Assembly: GCA_963639765.1 (NCBI GenBank) | Contig: CAVHXA010000012.1 | Span: forward strand, 1-57,563 | Source: CAVHXA01 sp963639765 | Lineage (GTDB): Bacteria; Bacillota; Clostridia; Oscillospirales; Oscillospiraceae | Direction: 5' to 3' | DNA length: 57,563 nt | In this document: in pieces, positions 1 through 9,086 of the stretch | Layout: every line of letters starts with the position of its first letter | Position numbering within the stretch: position 1 is the first letter of the stretch | Translations under genes and position numbers: made by a program | Notes under the pieces: generated by a model | What the model was told of the DNA's origin: nothing | The model's database searches: none | What the model saw: the letters and a program-made list of their open reading frames with translations, nothing else

Positions 1-6
1 ACTTAC

Positions 7-35
7 TTGAATTCACATTTTATATCGTTTATAAT
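7..35 (+). promoter_or_regulatory. Sigma-A type promoter of the V-ATPase operon
   Basis: A TTGAAT -35 element (7-12) and a perfect TATAAT -10 element (30-35) are separated by 17 bases in AT-rich DNA upstream of the first ATPase gene. The predicted leader is about 120 nt. No other strong -35/-10 pair with correct spacing was seen before position 163. Confidence 0.6.
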
Positions 36-162
36 AGTAAAGAGTATTGTAATAAGCTGTATAATGAAAAGCATTATATAGAGAGTTAAAAAATAGAGAG
101 CAGAAATTTTATAATTCTGCAACACAATTGTTGCGTGTTCTTCCTGGAAAGAGGGTGAAGAG

Positions 163-477
163 ATGACATTAGAGGCAATTGAACTGATTTCAAAAGCAGA
201 GTCTGAGCAGACAGCAAGATTACATTCTGCGCAGATCGAGGCAAGGAACCTTGTGGCAGAAGCGGAACAATCCGGAAAAGAAAAATTGCAAAACACACAG
301 GAGCAGGCGGATATCCGCAAGGCAGAGCTGTTGGCTCAAGCTGAGGCTTTGGCAAAAAAACAATCCGAGCGGATTCTTTATGCAGCAGAAGAGGAGACAG
401 GGCGCCTGCGAAAAACAGCAAAGACGCATCTGGAAGAAACCGCAGAATGGATTGTCGGAAAGGTTGTGGGCTGCTAA
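163..477 (+). CDS. ntpF: V-type ATPase peripheral stalk subunit (NtpF / subunit G-H type)
   Basis: A 104-residue, highly charged, Ala/Glu/Lys-rich protein predicted to be a single long helix over roughly residues 5-90. This is typical of the small stalk subunit that pairs with subunit E to form the peripheral stator of V/A-type ATPases. It is the first gene of the operon and is preceded by a GAGGGTGAAGAG ribosome-binding region just before the ATG. Its stop overlaps the next start (TAATG). Sequence identity in this family is low, so assignment rests on composition, length and its position before subunit I, as in the Enterococcus hirae ntp operon. Confidence 0.85.
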   Translation: MTLEAIELISKAESEQTARLHSAQIEARNLVAEAEQSGKEKLQNTQEQADIRKAELLAQAEALAKKQSERILYAAEEETGRLRKTAKTHLEETAEWIVGKVVGC

Positions 478-2429
478 TGGCTATTGTAAGGATGAAGCGG
501 CTCCGAGTTATAGCTATGGCACGGGACCGCGGGGCTCTGCTGAAGGCGCTCCTGCGAGCGGGCTGCGTGGAAATCCGCGATCCGGGAGACAGGCTGGCTG
601 ATCCGGCCTGGTCGGAACTGCTGCACAGAGAAAGCTCGGATCTGCCGCAGACACGTTCCAGACTTGCAGACTTAAATCAGGCACTTTCCAATTTAAAGCA
701 TTATACAAAGGAAAAGGATGCATTATTTCCTGCCAGATATCCGGTGACACAGGAAGATTTCCTGAGTGAAAAAGAAACAGGCCGTGCACGGAGCAGCTGT
801 TCAAAGATCAACGCTCTCACACAGGAATATGCAGAGCTGACCGCCGGTGAGACTCGCCTGAAAGCAGATCAGGCAATGCTTGCTCCCTGGAGCAGCCTGG
901 ATCTTCCGCTTGAGCAGACGGGAAGCGAGCACGTGCTCTTTCGCCTGTGCGTGTGTCCTGCCGGTGTAGAGCTGGGTGCCCTGCGGGCACAGCTGGATGC
1001 CGGCGGTCTGGCAGCAGAGCTGCTGGAGGTTAGCAGCGATCGGCGTCAGCATTATCTTCTGATTTTGTGCTACAGGTCGGATGAAAAAGAACTTTCTGAG
1101 ATGCTTAAGCCGTACAACCTGAGCGCAGTCACTTTTCCGGGCCGCAGCGGGACCGCAGCAGAAAATATCAGTCGTTTGGATCGGGAGCTTGCCGAAGCTC
1201 ATACTCGTCAGGAGGAGATCCAGGCAGAGCTAGTCGGAATGAATTCGGAAAAACCGGTTTTACAACTTTACGCGGATCAACTGAGCACAGAGGCAGACAA
1301 GGAACTCAGGTCCGAGCGGATATTAACAGATGGAACTATCTGCTTTTTTGAGGGCTGGGCACCTGCGGAGGCCATGGACCGGGTCGGAAGCATTTTAGAT
1401 GATCTGGATTGCGCCTGGGATGCGCAGGATCCTACGGAGGAGGAGATTTCGGAGGTTCCGGTTAAGCTGAAGAACAACTGGTTTTCCGGACCGCTGAATA
1501 TGGTCACGGAGATGTATGCATTGCCTGCATATAACGGCGTGGATCCAAACCCGCTGATGGCACCTTTCTTTATCCTGTTCTACGGAATCATGATGGCAGA
1601 TATGGGCTATGGGATTCTGATGATTCTGATGGGCCTGTTTCTTACCAAAAAGGTGAAGGCTCACGGCACGATGGGAGAGATGGGCGGTTTGCTGACGCTG
1701 TGTGGAATCAGTACGTTTATCCTGGGCGCGATGACCGGCGGCTTCTTCGGAGACTTTATTCCACAGCTGCTTAAGATTATCAACCCGGCCAGTACCTTCG
1801 AGATGCCATATCTGTTTACTCCGCTGAATGATACCATGGCGATTTTGATTGGCTCGTTGGTATTGGGTTTCCTTCAGATCCTTACCGGCATGGCAATCAG
1901 CTTTGTTAAAAAAGCAAAGGAAGGACATCTCGCCGACGGAATCTGGGATGAAGGCTCCTGGTGGGTGATCTTTATCGGCCTGGCACTCTTTATTCTGAAA
2001 ATCGGAAACGTGGCCGGTTATCCGGTAGTTCTGATTATTGGCATCCTCATGATGCTGGTTGGCTCCGGACGCAATGCAAAGGGCTTTGGGAAACTGGGTG
2101 CTGCCTTCAGCGCAGTTTATAACGGGGTTACCGGCTATTTCAGCGATATCATGTCCTATTCCCGTCTGATGGCACTCATGCTTTCGGGCAGTATTATTGC
2201 CAGTGTGTTCAATCAACTTGGAGCCGTGACAGGAAACGTTCCCGGATTCATAATTATTTCCATGGTTGGCAATGCATTGAATTTTGCGCTGAACCTGTTG
2301 GGCTGCTATGTGCACGACCTGCGGCTTCAGTGTCTGGAGTTCTTTAATCGATTCTATCAGGACGGCGGTAAACCGTTCACCCCTCTGGCAATCCAAACAA
2401 AATACGTTGACATTAAGGAGGAACAATAA
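477..2429 (+). CDS. ntpI: V-type ATPase membrane subunit I (a-subunit)
   Basis: A 650-residue protein with a soluble, partly coiled-coil N-terminal half (about residues 1-330) and a C-terminal membrane half with several hydrophobic helices (about 360-640). This is the two-part layout of the stator a-subunit that forms the ion half-channels against the K ring. The length fits the family. The ATG at 477 overlaps the upstream stop codon (TAATG), which suggests translational coupling; an in-frame ATG 30 bases upstream would overlap the previous gene and is less likely. The gene ends 2 bases before subunit K. Confidence 0.93.
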   Translation: MAIVRMKRLRVIAMARDRGALLKALLRAGCVEIRDPGDRLADPAWSELLHRESSDLPQTRSRLADLNQALSNLKHYTKEKDALFPARYPVTQEDFLSEKETGRARSSCSKINALTQEYAELTAGETRLKADQAMLAPWSSLDLPLEQTGSEHVLFRLCVCPAGVELGALRAQLDAGGLAAELLEVSSDRRQHYLLILCYRSDEKELSEMLKPYNLSAVTFPGRSGTAAENISRLDRELAEAHTRQEEIQAELVGMNSEKPVLQLYADQLSTEADKELRSERILTDGTICFFEGWAPAEAMDRVGSILDDLDCAWDAQDPTEEEISEVPVKLKNNWFSGPLNMVTEMYALPAYNGVDPNPLMAPFFILFYGIMMADMGYGILMILMGLFLTKKVKAHGTMGEMGGLLTLCGISTFILGAMTGGFFGDFIPQLLKIINPASTFEMPYLFTPLNDTMAILIGSLVLGFLQILTGMAISFVKKAKEGHLADGIWDEGSWWVIFIGLALFILKIGNVAGYPVVLIIGILMMLVGSGRNAKGFGKLGAAFSAVYNGVTGYFSDIMSYSRLMALMLSGSIIASVFNQLGAVTGNVPGFIIISMVGNALNFALNLLGCYVHDLRLQCLEFFNRFYQDGGKPFTPLAIQTKYVDIKEEQ

Positions 2430-2431
2430 TC

Positions 2432-2920
2432 ATGGTCGCTTTTTTGGAACAGTTCGGCGGTGTGGGCATTGCATTTCTGGGTGCCGCTTTGGCGGTGGGC
2501 CTTTGCTGCGTTGGTTCTGCAAGGGGAACAGGCATGACCGGCGAGGCTGCCACAGGCCTTTTGAGCGTTGCACCCGAGCAATTTTCCAAGTGTCTGATTC
2601 TGCAGGTCATTCCGGGCACTCAGGGTCTGTACGGTTTGGTCATCTGGTTCTTTGCACTAAACGTGATGGGTGCGTTCTCAGGCGGCATTGGTGATATCAC
2701 CGTTACCCAGGGAATCAACATTGCTGTTTCCTGCCTGCCTATGGCTATCGGCGGCTATCGTTCAGCTATTTATCAGGGCCGCGTGGCGGCATCGTCTATC
2801 AATATTGTTGCAAAGCAGCCAGGCGATTGGTCCAAAGGTATCATTCTTTGCGTAATCGTAGAGTTCTACGCAATTTTGTCTCTGCTGGCCTCTATCCTGC
2901 TGCTGATGAACGCACTTTGA
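2432..2920 (+). CDS. ntpK: V-type ATPase proteolipid subunit K (rotor ring), Na+-site pattern
   Basis: A 162-residue protein with four hydrophobic helices arranged as two hairpins, the 16-kDa proteolipid that makes the rotor ring. The ion-binding glutamate is E144 in helix 4. T63 and Q64 (in PGTQGLYG, helix 2) and Q115 (in YQGRVAAS, helix 3) match the Na+ ligands T64, Q65 and Q110 described for the E. hirae NtpK ring, and I60 stands at the place of L61. This supports Na+ rather than H+ coupling. An AGGAGGAACAAT site precedes the ATG. The gene sits between subunits I and E. Confidence 0.95.
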   Translation: MVAFLEQFGGVGIAFLGAALAVGLCCVGSARGTGMTGEAATGLLSVAPEQFSKCLILQVIPGTQGLYGLVIWFFALNVMGAFSGGIGDITVTQGINIAVSCLPMAIGGYRSAIYQGRVAASSINIVAKQPGDWSKGIILCVIVEFYAILSLLASILLLMNAL

Positions 2921-2966
2921 TGCGGAGGAATGCAGGCACTACGAAGGAAAGACGGGAGCAGTAGGC

Positions 2967-3563
2967 ATGAACGGAATTGAAAAGATCATCCAGCGCATCG
3001 ATGCGGATACACAGGATCAGATTGACAGCCTGATGGCTGCATCACAGCAGGAAGCGCAAAAGCTGACAGCTGCCTATCAGGCTCAGGCTGATCAGCTTGC
3101 CGCGCAGCTGACTGCCCAGAACGAAAAGGCTGCGCAGGAGCGGACAGAGCGGCTGGTCAGCACGGCACAGCTGGAGGCCCGGAAGACGATTCTCGCTGCA
3201 AAGCAGGAAATGGTGGAACTGGCCTTTAGGACCGCACTTGAAAAGCTCCGGACATTACCGGATGCGAAATACATTCAGGTTGTGGCCGGGCTGCTGGCTT
3301 CCGCAGCACCGGATGGGCAGGGAGAGGCGGTTTTTGCCCCGGAGGATCGTGAGCGGATCGGCCGAACGGCAGTGGAGCAGGCAAACAGACTGCTGGGCGC
3401 GAAGGGCGCATTGACCCTGTCGGAAGAGACCCGGCCTACCGGAGGCGGTACAGTCCTGAAAAGCGGAAGGATAGAGGTCAACTGTACCTTTGAAACGCTG
3501 GTTCGACTGCAGAAGGCAGAATGCACCGCCGAGGTAGCCCATCGGCTGTTCCCGGATACCTGA
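2967..3563 (+). CDS. ntpE: V-type ATPase subunit E
   Basis: A 198-residue protein with an N-terminal charged helix rich in Gln/Ala/Glu (about residues 1-95) followed by a compact C-terminal domain. This is the architecture of the peripheral stalk subunit E that contacts the head. It lies 46 bases after subunit K and 18 bases before subunit C, in the expected operon position. The ATG is preceded by GGGAGCAGTAGGC. Family recognition is by layout, length and neighbours more than by strong motifs. Confidence 0.9.
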   Translation: MNGIEKIIQRIDADTQDQIDSLMAASQQEAQKLTAAYQAQADQLAAQLTAQNEKAAQERTERLVSTAQLEARKTILAAKQEMVELAFRTALEKLRTLPDAKYIQVVAGLLASAAPDGQGEAVFAPEDRERIGRTAVEQANRLLGAKGALTLSEETRPTGGGTVLKSGRIEVNCTFETLVRLQKAECTAEVAHRLFPDT

Positions 3564-3581
3564 GGGAAGGAGGAACAGGGC

Positions 3582-4583
3582 TTGGCAAAAAGATACAATG
3601 ACACGGATTACCTGTCGATTTCAACACGGGTGCGGGCTCTGGAAACCAGGCTGATCGGTCGAGAACGGATGATGCAGATTCTGGAGGCCGAAGCTGACGA
3701 TGAGGTGACCAGACTGCTTCAGGACAGCGGCTATCCCGGAGTGGACCCGTCGAATCCGGAACAGATGGACACAGCACTTGCAGCTGTGCGGCGCGAGACT
3801 CTGGAGGAATTGGCAGGCGGTATGCCGGATGAGCGCTATCTGGACATTTTCCGGCTGAAGTATGACTATCACAACAGCAAGGCCCTGCTGAAAGCGGCTG
3901 CCATGCATGTATCTCCGGACAGGATGCTGATGGATATGGGAACTGTTCCGGTCGATCAACTGCGCCGGACGGTGGAAGAAGACGATCTGGATGCGCTGCC
4001 GGCGTTCCTGGCTGTGGCAATCCGAGAGAGCAGGTCCATTCTGGATAAGACCCGGGATCCGCAGCTTGCGGACATGGCAATGGACAGCTGCTGCTATCAA
4101 CAGCTGCTGGCACTGGCAGAAGAGACGGAAAGCACATTCCTGAAGGGTTATGTGCAGCTGCAGATTGACACGACGAATCTGCGAATTTTTGTGCGCACGC
4201 AGCGCATGGGCAAGGGCAGTGGGTTTTTGCGCAATGCGTTGTTTGCCGGCGGGACACTGACGCCGGACTGCCTGGCAGATGTGGCAGAAGGCAAAAAGGA
4301 GCTGGAGGCCGTCTATCTGGCAACGCCTTTGCAGAAAGCTGCTGCCGTCGGCCAGAAGGCCTGCAACGGCGGTGCACTGACGGAGTTTGAAAAGCTTTGC
4401 GACGATGCAGTGAGTCAGTATATGGAAAAAGCGCGTTTTGTTCCCTTTGGTGAAGAACCGCTTCTGGGCTATCTGACAGCACGTGAAACGGAATATTTAA
4501 ATTTGCGGATCGTACTGATGGGGCGTGCGTCCGGACTTCCGAAAGATGTGATTTTATCCCGGCTTCGGGCAAGTTACGTATAA
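3582..4583 (+). CDS. ntpC: V-type ATPase subunit C (central stalk-rotor adapter, d-type)
   Basis: A 333-residue soluble helical protein of the NtpC/AtpC (eukaryotic d) family, which seats the central stalk on the K ring. Recognisable features are the N-terminal YNDTDYLSISTRVRALE segment and the C-terminal LGYLTARETEYLNLRIVLMGRASGLP segment, shared in broad form by the family. The start is a TTG with a good GGAGG site 8 bases upstream. The gene follows subunit E closely and precedes subunit F/G. Confidence 0.93.
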   Translation: MAKRYNDTDYLSISTRVRALETRLIGRERMMQILEAEADDEVTRLLQDSGYPGVDPSNPEQMDTALAAVRRETLEELAGGMPDERYLDIFRLKYDYHNSKALLKAAAMHVSPDRMLMDMGTVPVDQLRRTVEEDDLDALPAFLAVAIRESRSILDKTRDPQLADMAMDSCCYQQLLALAEETESTFLKGYVQLQIDTTNLRIFVRTQRMGKGSGFLRNALFAGGTLTPDCLADVAEGKKELEAVYLATPLQKAAAVGQKACNGGALTEFEKLCDDAVSQYMEKARFVPFGEEPLLGYLTARETEYLNLRIVLMGRASGLPKDVILSRLRASYV

Positions 4584-4596
4584 GGCGGTGTGACCT

Positions 4597-4914
4597 GTGG
4601 CAACAACATATCGGATTGCAGTTATCGGCGACTGGGAATCAGTAATGGGCTTTCGGGCGCTGGGGCTGGAGACCTACCCGGCTGGTTCGGCAGCTGAGGC
4701 TCGAACCCTGATCCATCGCCTGGCCGGAGAGGACTGCGCGGTGATTTACCTGACCGAGCAGCTGGCAGCCCAGTTGGGAGATGTGATCGCACATTACAAA
4801 GACGAGCTGCGTCCCGCGATTATTCTGATCCCGGGACGGGAGGGTTCACTGGGGATCGGAAAGCAGACCATCCAGACGGCCGTTAAGCGTGCGGTTGGTG
4901 CGGATATCCTGTAA
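4597..4914 (+). CDS. ntpG: V-type ATPase subunit F/G (central stalk)
   Basis: A 105-residue protein with a Rossmann-like start (TTYRIAVIGDWESVMGFRALG). This is typical of the small central-stalk subunit called NtpG in E. hirae and F in other nomenclatures, which binds subunit D and modulates ATPase activity. The length fits the family. The start is a GTG. The gene lies between subunits C and A as in other ntp operons. Confidence 0.92.
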   Translation: MATTYRIAVIGDWESVMGFRALGLETYPAGSAAEARTLIHRLAGEDCAVIYLTEQLAAQLGDVIAHYKDELRPAIILIPGREGSLGIGKQTIQTAVKRAVGADIL

Positions 4915-5004
4915 GTGGATACAAGAGAGGCGCCAATCCCTCTCTTCAGGCTCTTCCGGCCGGGATGCAGAGCGGCGGAACCGGCTGGGGGAGGAGGCGC
5001 AGGA

Positions 5005-6852
5005 ATGCTTGACTCTGATTCATCTATCCGGGTCGGAGACACAGCAGGCTTTGCGGCGACGAGAAAGAAGGTTATCGAATTGAGTGGTAAAGTTGTGAAG
5101 GTATCCGGTCCGCTGGTAGTTGCCAACGGTCTGGCCGATGCCAATATATCCGACGTGGTTCGCGTGGGTCCGCAGCATCTGATCGGCGAGATTTTGACCA
5201 TGAAGGGCGATTCTGCTTCGATTCAGGTATATGAGGAGACCTCCGGCCTGGGGCCCGGGGCTGAGGTGGTAACCACCGGTTCACCCATGAGCGTGGAGCT
5301 GGGTCCGGGCATGATCGAAGGCATTTACGATGGGATACAGCGTCCTCTTGGAAAAATCGTGGAAAAGGCAGGACCGTGCATCGTGCGCGGCGTGGAAATA
5401 CCGCCTTTGGATTATGACAGGAAGTGGGATTTTACACCTGCTGCAAAGACAGGCGACCGGGTGACCGGCGGCGATGTGATCGGGACAGTTCCGGAGACAG
5501 AGGCTGTACTGCATAAAATCATGGTCCCGCCCGGGCTGTCCGGAACGCTGCAGTCGGTGGCAGCTGCGGGCAGCTATACGGTCAAGGAGACCGTAGCTGT
5601 TCTAAAGACGGCAGAGGGAAAGGAGATTCCTCTGAGCATGTCGCAGAAGTGGCCGGTTCGCGTTGGCCGACCATATCGGCGTAAGTATGCGCCGGACCGT
5701 CCGTTGTGCTCCGGCCAGCGGGTTATCGATACCCTGTTCCCTATTGCCAAGGGTGGTACGGCGGCTGTCCCGGGGCCCTTCGGCTCCGGAAAGACCGTGG
5801 TGCAGCATCAGCTGGCCAAATGGTCGGATGTAGATATTGTGGTCTATATCGGTTGCGGCGAACGCGGTAATGAGATGACCGATGTTCTGCGGGAATTTCC
5901 TGAGCTGAAGGATCCCCGCACCGGTGAATCTCTGATGAAACGGACGGTGTTGATCGCCAACACATCGGATATGCCGGTGGCGGCCCGCGAGGCGTCGGTC
6001 TATACCGGCATCACCATTGCAGAGTATTTCCGCGACATGGGTTACGATGTGGCCGTTATCGCCGACTCCACATCCCGTTGGGCGGAGGCACTGCGTGAGA
6101 TGTCCGGCCGTATGGAGGAAATGCCAGGTGAAGAGGGGTATCCTGCCTATTTGGCATCCAGGCTGGCGCAGTTCTATGAACGGGCCGGATTGGTGGAGTG
6201 TATTGGATCAGACGAGCGCCGGGGCAGCCTGACCGCAGTAGGTGCTGTGTCGCCTCCCGGCGGCGATCTTTCCGAGCCTGTTTCGCAAGCCACTATGCGA
6301 ATTGTAAAGGTCTTCTGGGCGCTGGATTCATCTCTGGCTTACAAGCGGCATTTCCCGGCGATCAACTGGCTGAATTCCTATTCCCTGTATCTGGAAAGCC
6401 TGAAGCCATGGTTTGACATGCATCTGGGTACGCAATTCTATCAGAATCGCGCTCAGGCAATGACAATCCTCCAGAACGAGTCATCCCTGAATGAGATCGT
6501 TCAGCTTGTGGGCAAAGACTCTCTGAGCCCGGCAGATCAGTTGACACTGGAGACAGCCCGTATGATTCGGGAGGACTTTTTGCAGCAGAACGCATTTACG
6601 GACGTGGACAGCTTTTCCTCCTTTGACCGACAGGAAAGGCTGCTGGCTATGATCCTGGAATATGATACACTTTGCCGCAAGGCTATTGCAGAGGGAGCAC
6701 AGGCTGCAAAGCTGTTCGGAATTCCCGCGCGTGAGAAAATCGGCCGCGCAAAGAGCGCAGAAGAGGCGCTTTACACGCAGACCTATGCGGAGATTCTGGA
6801 TGAGATGCATCAGGAGATCAAAGCAGTGGCTGCGCAGGGGGGTGAAGACTGA
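5005..6852 (+). CDS. ntpA: V-type ATPase catalytic subunit A
   Basis: Catalytic nucleotide-binding subunit. It has a P-loop (PGPFGSGKTVV, near residue 257), the YIGCGERGNEMTD motif, the large non-homologous insert of A subunits before the P-loop, and ADSTSRWAEALREMSGRMEEMP. Two starts are plausible. The ATG at 5005 has a near-perfect GGAGG site 7 bases upstream and gives 615 residues. A TTG at 5080, with AGAAGG upstream, gives the usual family N-terminus (SGKVVKVSGPLVV) and 590 residues. The longer form would carry a 25-residue extension absent from well-known homologues. The stop overlaps the subunit B start. Confidence 0.96.
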   Translation: MLDSDSSIRVGDTAGFAATRKKVIELSGKVVKVSGPLVVANGLADANISDVVRVGPQHLIGEILTMKGDSASIQVYEETSGLGPGAEVVTTGSPMSVELGPGMIEGIYDGIQRPLGKIVEKAGPCIVRGVEIPPLDYDRKWDFTPAAKTGDRVTGGDVIGTVPETEAVLHKIMVPPGLSGTLQSVAAAGSYTVKETVAVLKTAEGKEIPLSMSQKWPVRVGRPYRRKYAPDRPLCSGQRVIDTLFPIAKGGTAAVPGPFGSGKTVVQHQLAKWSDVDIVVYIGCGERGNEMTDVLREFPELKDPRTGESLMKRTVLIANTSDMPVAAREASVYTGITIAEYFRDMGYDVAVIADSTSRWAEALREMSGRMEEMPGEEGYPAYLASRLAQFYERAGLVECIGSDERRGSLTAVGAVSPPGGDLSEPVSQATMRIVKVFWALDSSLAYKRHFPAINWLNSYSLYLESLKPWFDMHLGTQFYQNRAQAMTILQNESSLNEIVQLVGKDSLSPADQLTLETARMIREDFLQQNAFTDVDSFSSFDRQERLLAMILEYDTLCRKAIAEGAQAAKLFGIPAREKIGRAKSAEEALYTQTYAEILDEMHQEIKAVAAQGGED

Positions 6853-8237
6853 TGATTCGCGAATATAAAACAGTAGAAGAGATCGTCAGCCCGCTGATGA
6901 TGGTACGTCAGGTAGAAGGTGCGACGTACGACGAGCTGGTAGAGGTGGAACTGCATGATGGCAGCATCCGACGGGGGAAGGTTCTGGAGGTCAACGGTGA
7001 TACCGCTGTAGTGCAGCTGTTTGATTCCGCTGCCGGGATTAACCTGGCCCGGTCCAAGGTGCGCTTCCTGGGTCATCCGCTTCAGCTGGGTGTTTCGACC
7101 GATATGCTTGGCCGTGTGTTTAACGGCGTTGGTGAGCCCATAGACGGTGGACCGGAAATTTTGGCAGCGGAATACCGGGATATCAACGGCCTGCCCATGA
7201 ATCCGGCTGCCCGGGACTATCCCAATGAATTCATTCAAACAGGCATTAGCACCATCGACGGATTGAACACCCTGGTCCGCGGGCAGAAGCTGCCGATCTT
7301 CTCCGGATCCGGTCTGCCCCACGCCAATCTGGCAGCGCAGATTGCCCGACAGGCCAAGGTACTGGGCGACGATAACTCCAATTTTGCCGTGGTGTTTGCC
7401 GCCATTGGCATCACATTTGAAGAGTCGGAATTTTTTGTCAACGAATTCCGACGTACCGGCGCCATCGACCGGACAGTGCTCTTTTGCAACCTGGCCAACG
7501 ATCCGGCGGTGGAGCGCATCTCTACCCCGCGTATGGCTCTGACTGCCGCCGAATACCTGGCCTTTGAAAAAGGTATGCAGGTTCTTGTCATTATGACGGA
7601 TATCACAAACTATGCAGAGGCTTTGCGTGAGGTGTCTGCGGCCAGAAAAGAAGTGCCGGGCCGCCGCGGCTTCCCGGGCTATCTTTATACCGATTTGGCT
7701 ACCATATACGAGCGAGCCGGCCGCCGTCTGGGCAATCCCGGGTCGATTACAATGATTCCGATTTTGACTATGCCGGAAGATGACAAAACGCATCCCATCC
7801 CGGATCTGACTGGTTATATTACAGAGGGACAGATCATCCTGAGCCGGGAGCTATACCGAAAAGGGATTCAGCCGCCGGTAGATGTACTTCCGTCTCTGAG
7901 CCGTCTAAAGGATAAGGGAATCGGCGATGGAAAGACTCGGGAAGACCATGCCGATACCATGAACCAACTGTTTGCCGCGTATTCCACCGGTAAGGATAAT
8001 GAAGAGCTGATGTCCATTCTGGGTGAGGGAGCCCTGACGGAGACGGACCTTTTGTATGCCAGGTTTGCGGATGCGTTTGAAAAACGGTATGTAAATCAAG
8101 GCTACGAGGAGAATCGCTCTATCGAGGAAACCTTAAATCTGGGATGGGAGCTTTTAAGCATTCTGCCAAAGTCGGAACTAAAGCGGATCAAACCGCAGTA
8201 TATCGAAAAATATTGGCCCAAAAAAGAACAGGCTTAA
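6852..8237 (+). CDS. ntpB: V-type ATPase regulatory subunit B
   Basis: A 461-residue non-catalytic nucleotide-binding subunit. It contains the family signatures GSGLPHANLAAQIARQA in place of a P-loop, and FVNEFRRTGAIDRTVLF. The length is typical. The ATG at 6852 overlaps the TGA of subunit A (TGATG), indicating translational coupling of the 3:3 A/B head subunits. Subunit D follows 15 bases downstream. Confidence 0.97.
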   Translation: MIREYKTVEEIVSPLMMVRQVEGATYDELVEVELHDGSIRRGKVLEVNGDTAVVQLFDSAAGINLARSKVRFLGHPLQLGVSTDMLGRVFNGVGEPIDGGPEILAAEYRDINGLPMNPAARDYPNEFIQTGISTIDGLNTLVRGQKLPIFSGSGLPHANLAAQIARQAKVLGDDNSNFAVVFAAIGITFEESEFFVNEFRRTGAIDRTVLFCNLANDPAVERISTPRMALTAAEYLAFEKGMQVLVIMTDITNYAEALREVSAARKEVPGRRGFPGYLYTDLATIYERAGRRLGNPGSITMIPILTMPEDDKTHPIPDLTGYITEGQIILSRELYRKGIQPPVDVLPSLSRLKDKGIGDGKTREDHADTMNQLFAAYSTGKDNEELMSILGEGALTETDLLYARFADAFEKRYVNQGYEENRSIEETLNLGWELLSILPKSELKRIKPQYIEKYWPKKEQA

Positions 8238-8252
8238 AGAGGGGGCGAGTCC

Positions 8253-8954
8253 ATGGCCACAATCACGGTAAACCCCACCCGTATGGAATTGACCAGACTG
8301 AAGGGAAAGCTGAAAACCGCCCAGCGCGGGCATAATCTGCTCAAGGACAAGCGCGACGAGTTGATGAAACAGTTTCTGAATGTGGTCCGTGAGGAGAAAA
8401 ATCTGCGGGCCGAGGTGGAGGAAGAGCTGATGAAGGTCCACAATTCCTTCACAGTGGCTTCAGCACTGATGTCATCCGAAGCACTGGAGCAGGCACTGAT
8501 TTACCCAAAGCAAAGCGTGGAGCTGACGATGACGTTTCAAAATGTTATGTCTGTGCATGTTCCGATCTATGCCTTTCAGACCAGAACCAAATCAGAAAGT
8601 GACATTTATCCCTATGGATTTGCTGCAACCTCCGGAGAACTGGACACTGCAGTGGACGCGCTTGGTCATATCTTTGAAAAAATGCTGAAGCTGGCACAGG
8701 TCGAGAAGACTGCGCAGCTGATGGCAGAGGAGATTGAGAAGACACGACGCCGTGTGAATGCTCTGGAGTATGTAGTGATCCCGAATACGCAGGAGTCAAT
8801 TCGCTATATCACCATGAAGCTGGACGAAAATGATCGTTCCACAACCACACGTCTGATGAAGGTAAAGGATATGCTCTTGCAGGAAGCTCTGGAAGAGCAG
8901 CGCCTGCGGGATGCCGAGATCCAGGAACGCTATGCCGGGCAGACGGCACAATAA
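8253..8954 (+). CDS. ntpD: V-type ATPase central shaft subunit D
   Basis: A 233-residue protein with long N- and C-terminal helices that form the antiparallel coiled-coil rotor shaft. The N-terminal NPTRMELTRLKGKLKTAQRG and the C-terminal RRRVNALEYVVIP region are strong family signatures. An AGAGGGGGC site lies just before the ATG. It is the last gene of the operon; inverted repeats follow. Confidence 0.95.
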   Translation: MATITVNPTRMELTRLKGKLKTAQRGHNLLKDKRDELMKQFLNVVREEKNLRAEVEEELMKVHNSFTVASALMSSEALEQALIYPKQSVELTMTFQNVMSVHVPIYAFQTRTKSESDIYPYGFAATSGELDTAVDALGHIFEKMLKLAQVEKTAQLMAEEIEKTRRRVNALEYVVIPNTQESIRYITMKLDENDRSTTTRLMKVKDMLLQEALEEQRLRDAEIQERYAGQTAQ

Positions 8955-8957
8955 TAA

Positions 8958-9000
8958 TTTTCAGGCGGTACGGTGGGTTTTCTGCTGTACCGCCTGAAAA
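8958..9000. repeat. Perfect 14-bp inverted repeat between convergent genes
   Basis: The arm TTTTCAGGCGGTAC (8958-8971) is exactly complementary to 8987-9000, with a 15-base loop. It lies just after the ntpD stop, between convergent transcription units. It probably acts in termination, but neither strand has a proper uridine tract directly after the stem: the T and A runs are inside the stem. Confidence 0.6.
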
Positions 9001-9009
9001 CACCCGTGA

Positions 9010-9039
9010 CCGCTCCGGAGAATGCCAACTCCGGAGCGG
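9010..9039. repeat. Perfect 11-bp inverted repeat
   Basis: CCGCTCCGGAG (9010-9020) pairs with CTCCGGAGCGG (9029-9039) across an 8-base loop. It is the second strong hairpin in the 130-base space between ntpD and the convergent flavoprotein gene. It has no T-run, so it is a terminator candidate only in combination with the neighbouring hairpin. Confidence 0.55.
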
Positions 9040-9086
9040 CCGCAGAGAATTTGAGTGAAATTGAAGAACGAAAGCGGGCCTGAGAT

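Noticed and set aside
1395..2426. A 343-codon open frame on the - strand
   Set aside because: Antisense to the V-ATPase subunit I gene and rich in Gln/His, with no start signal.
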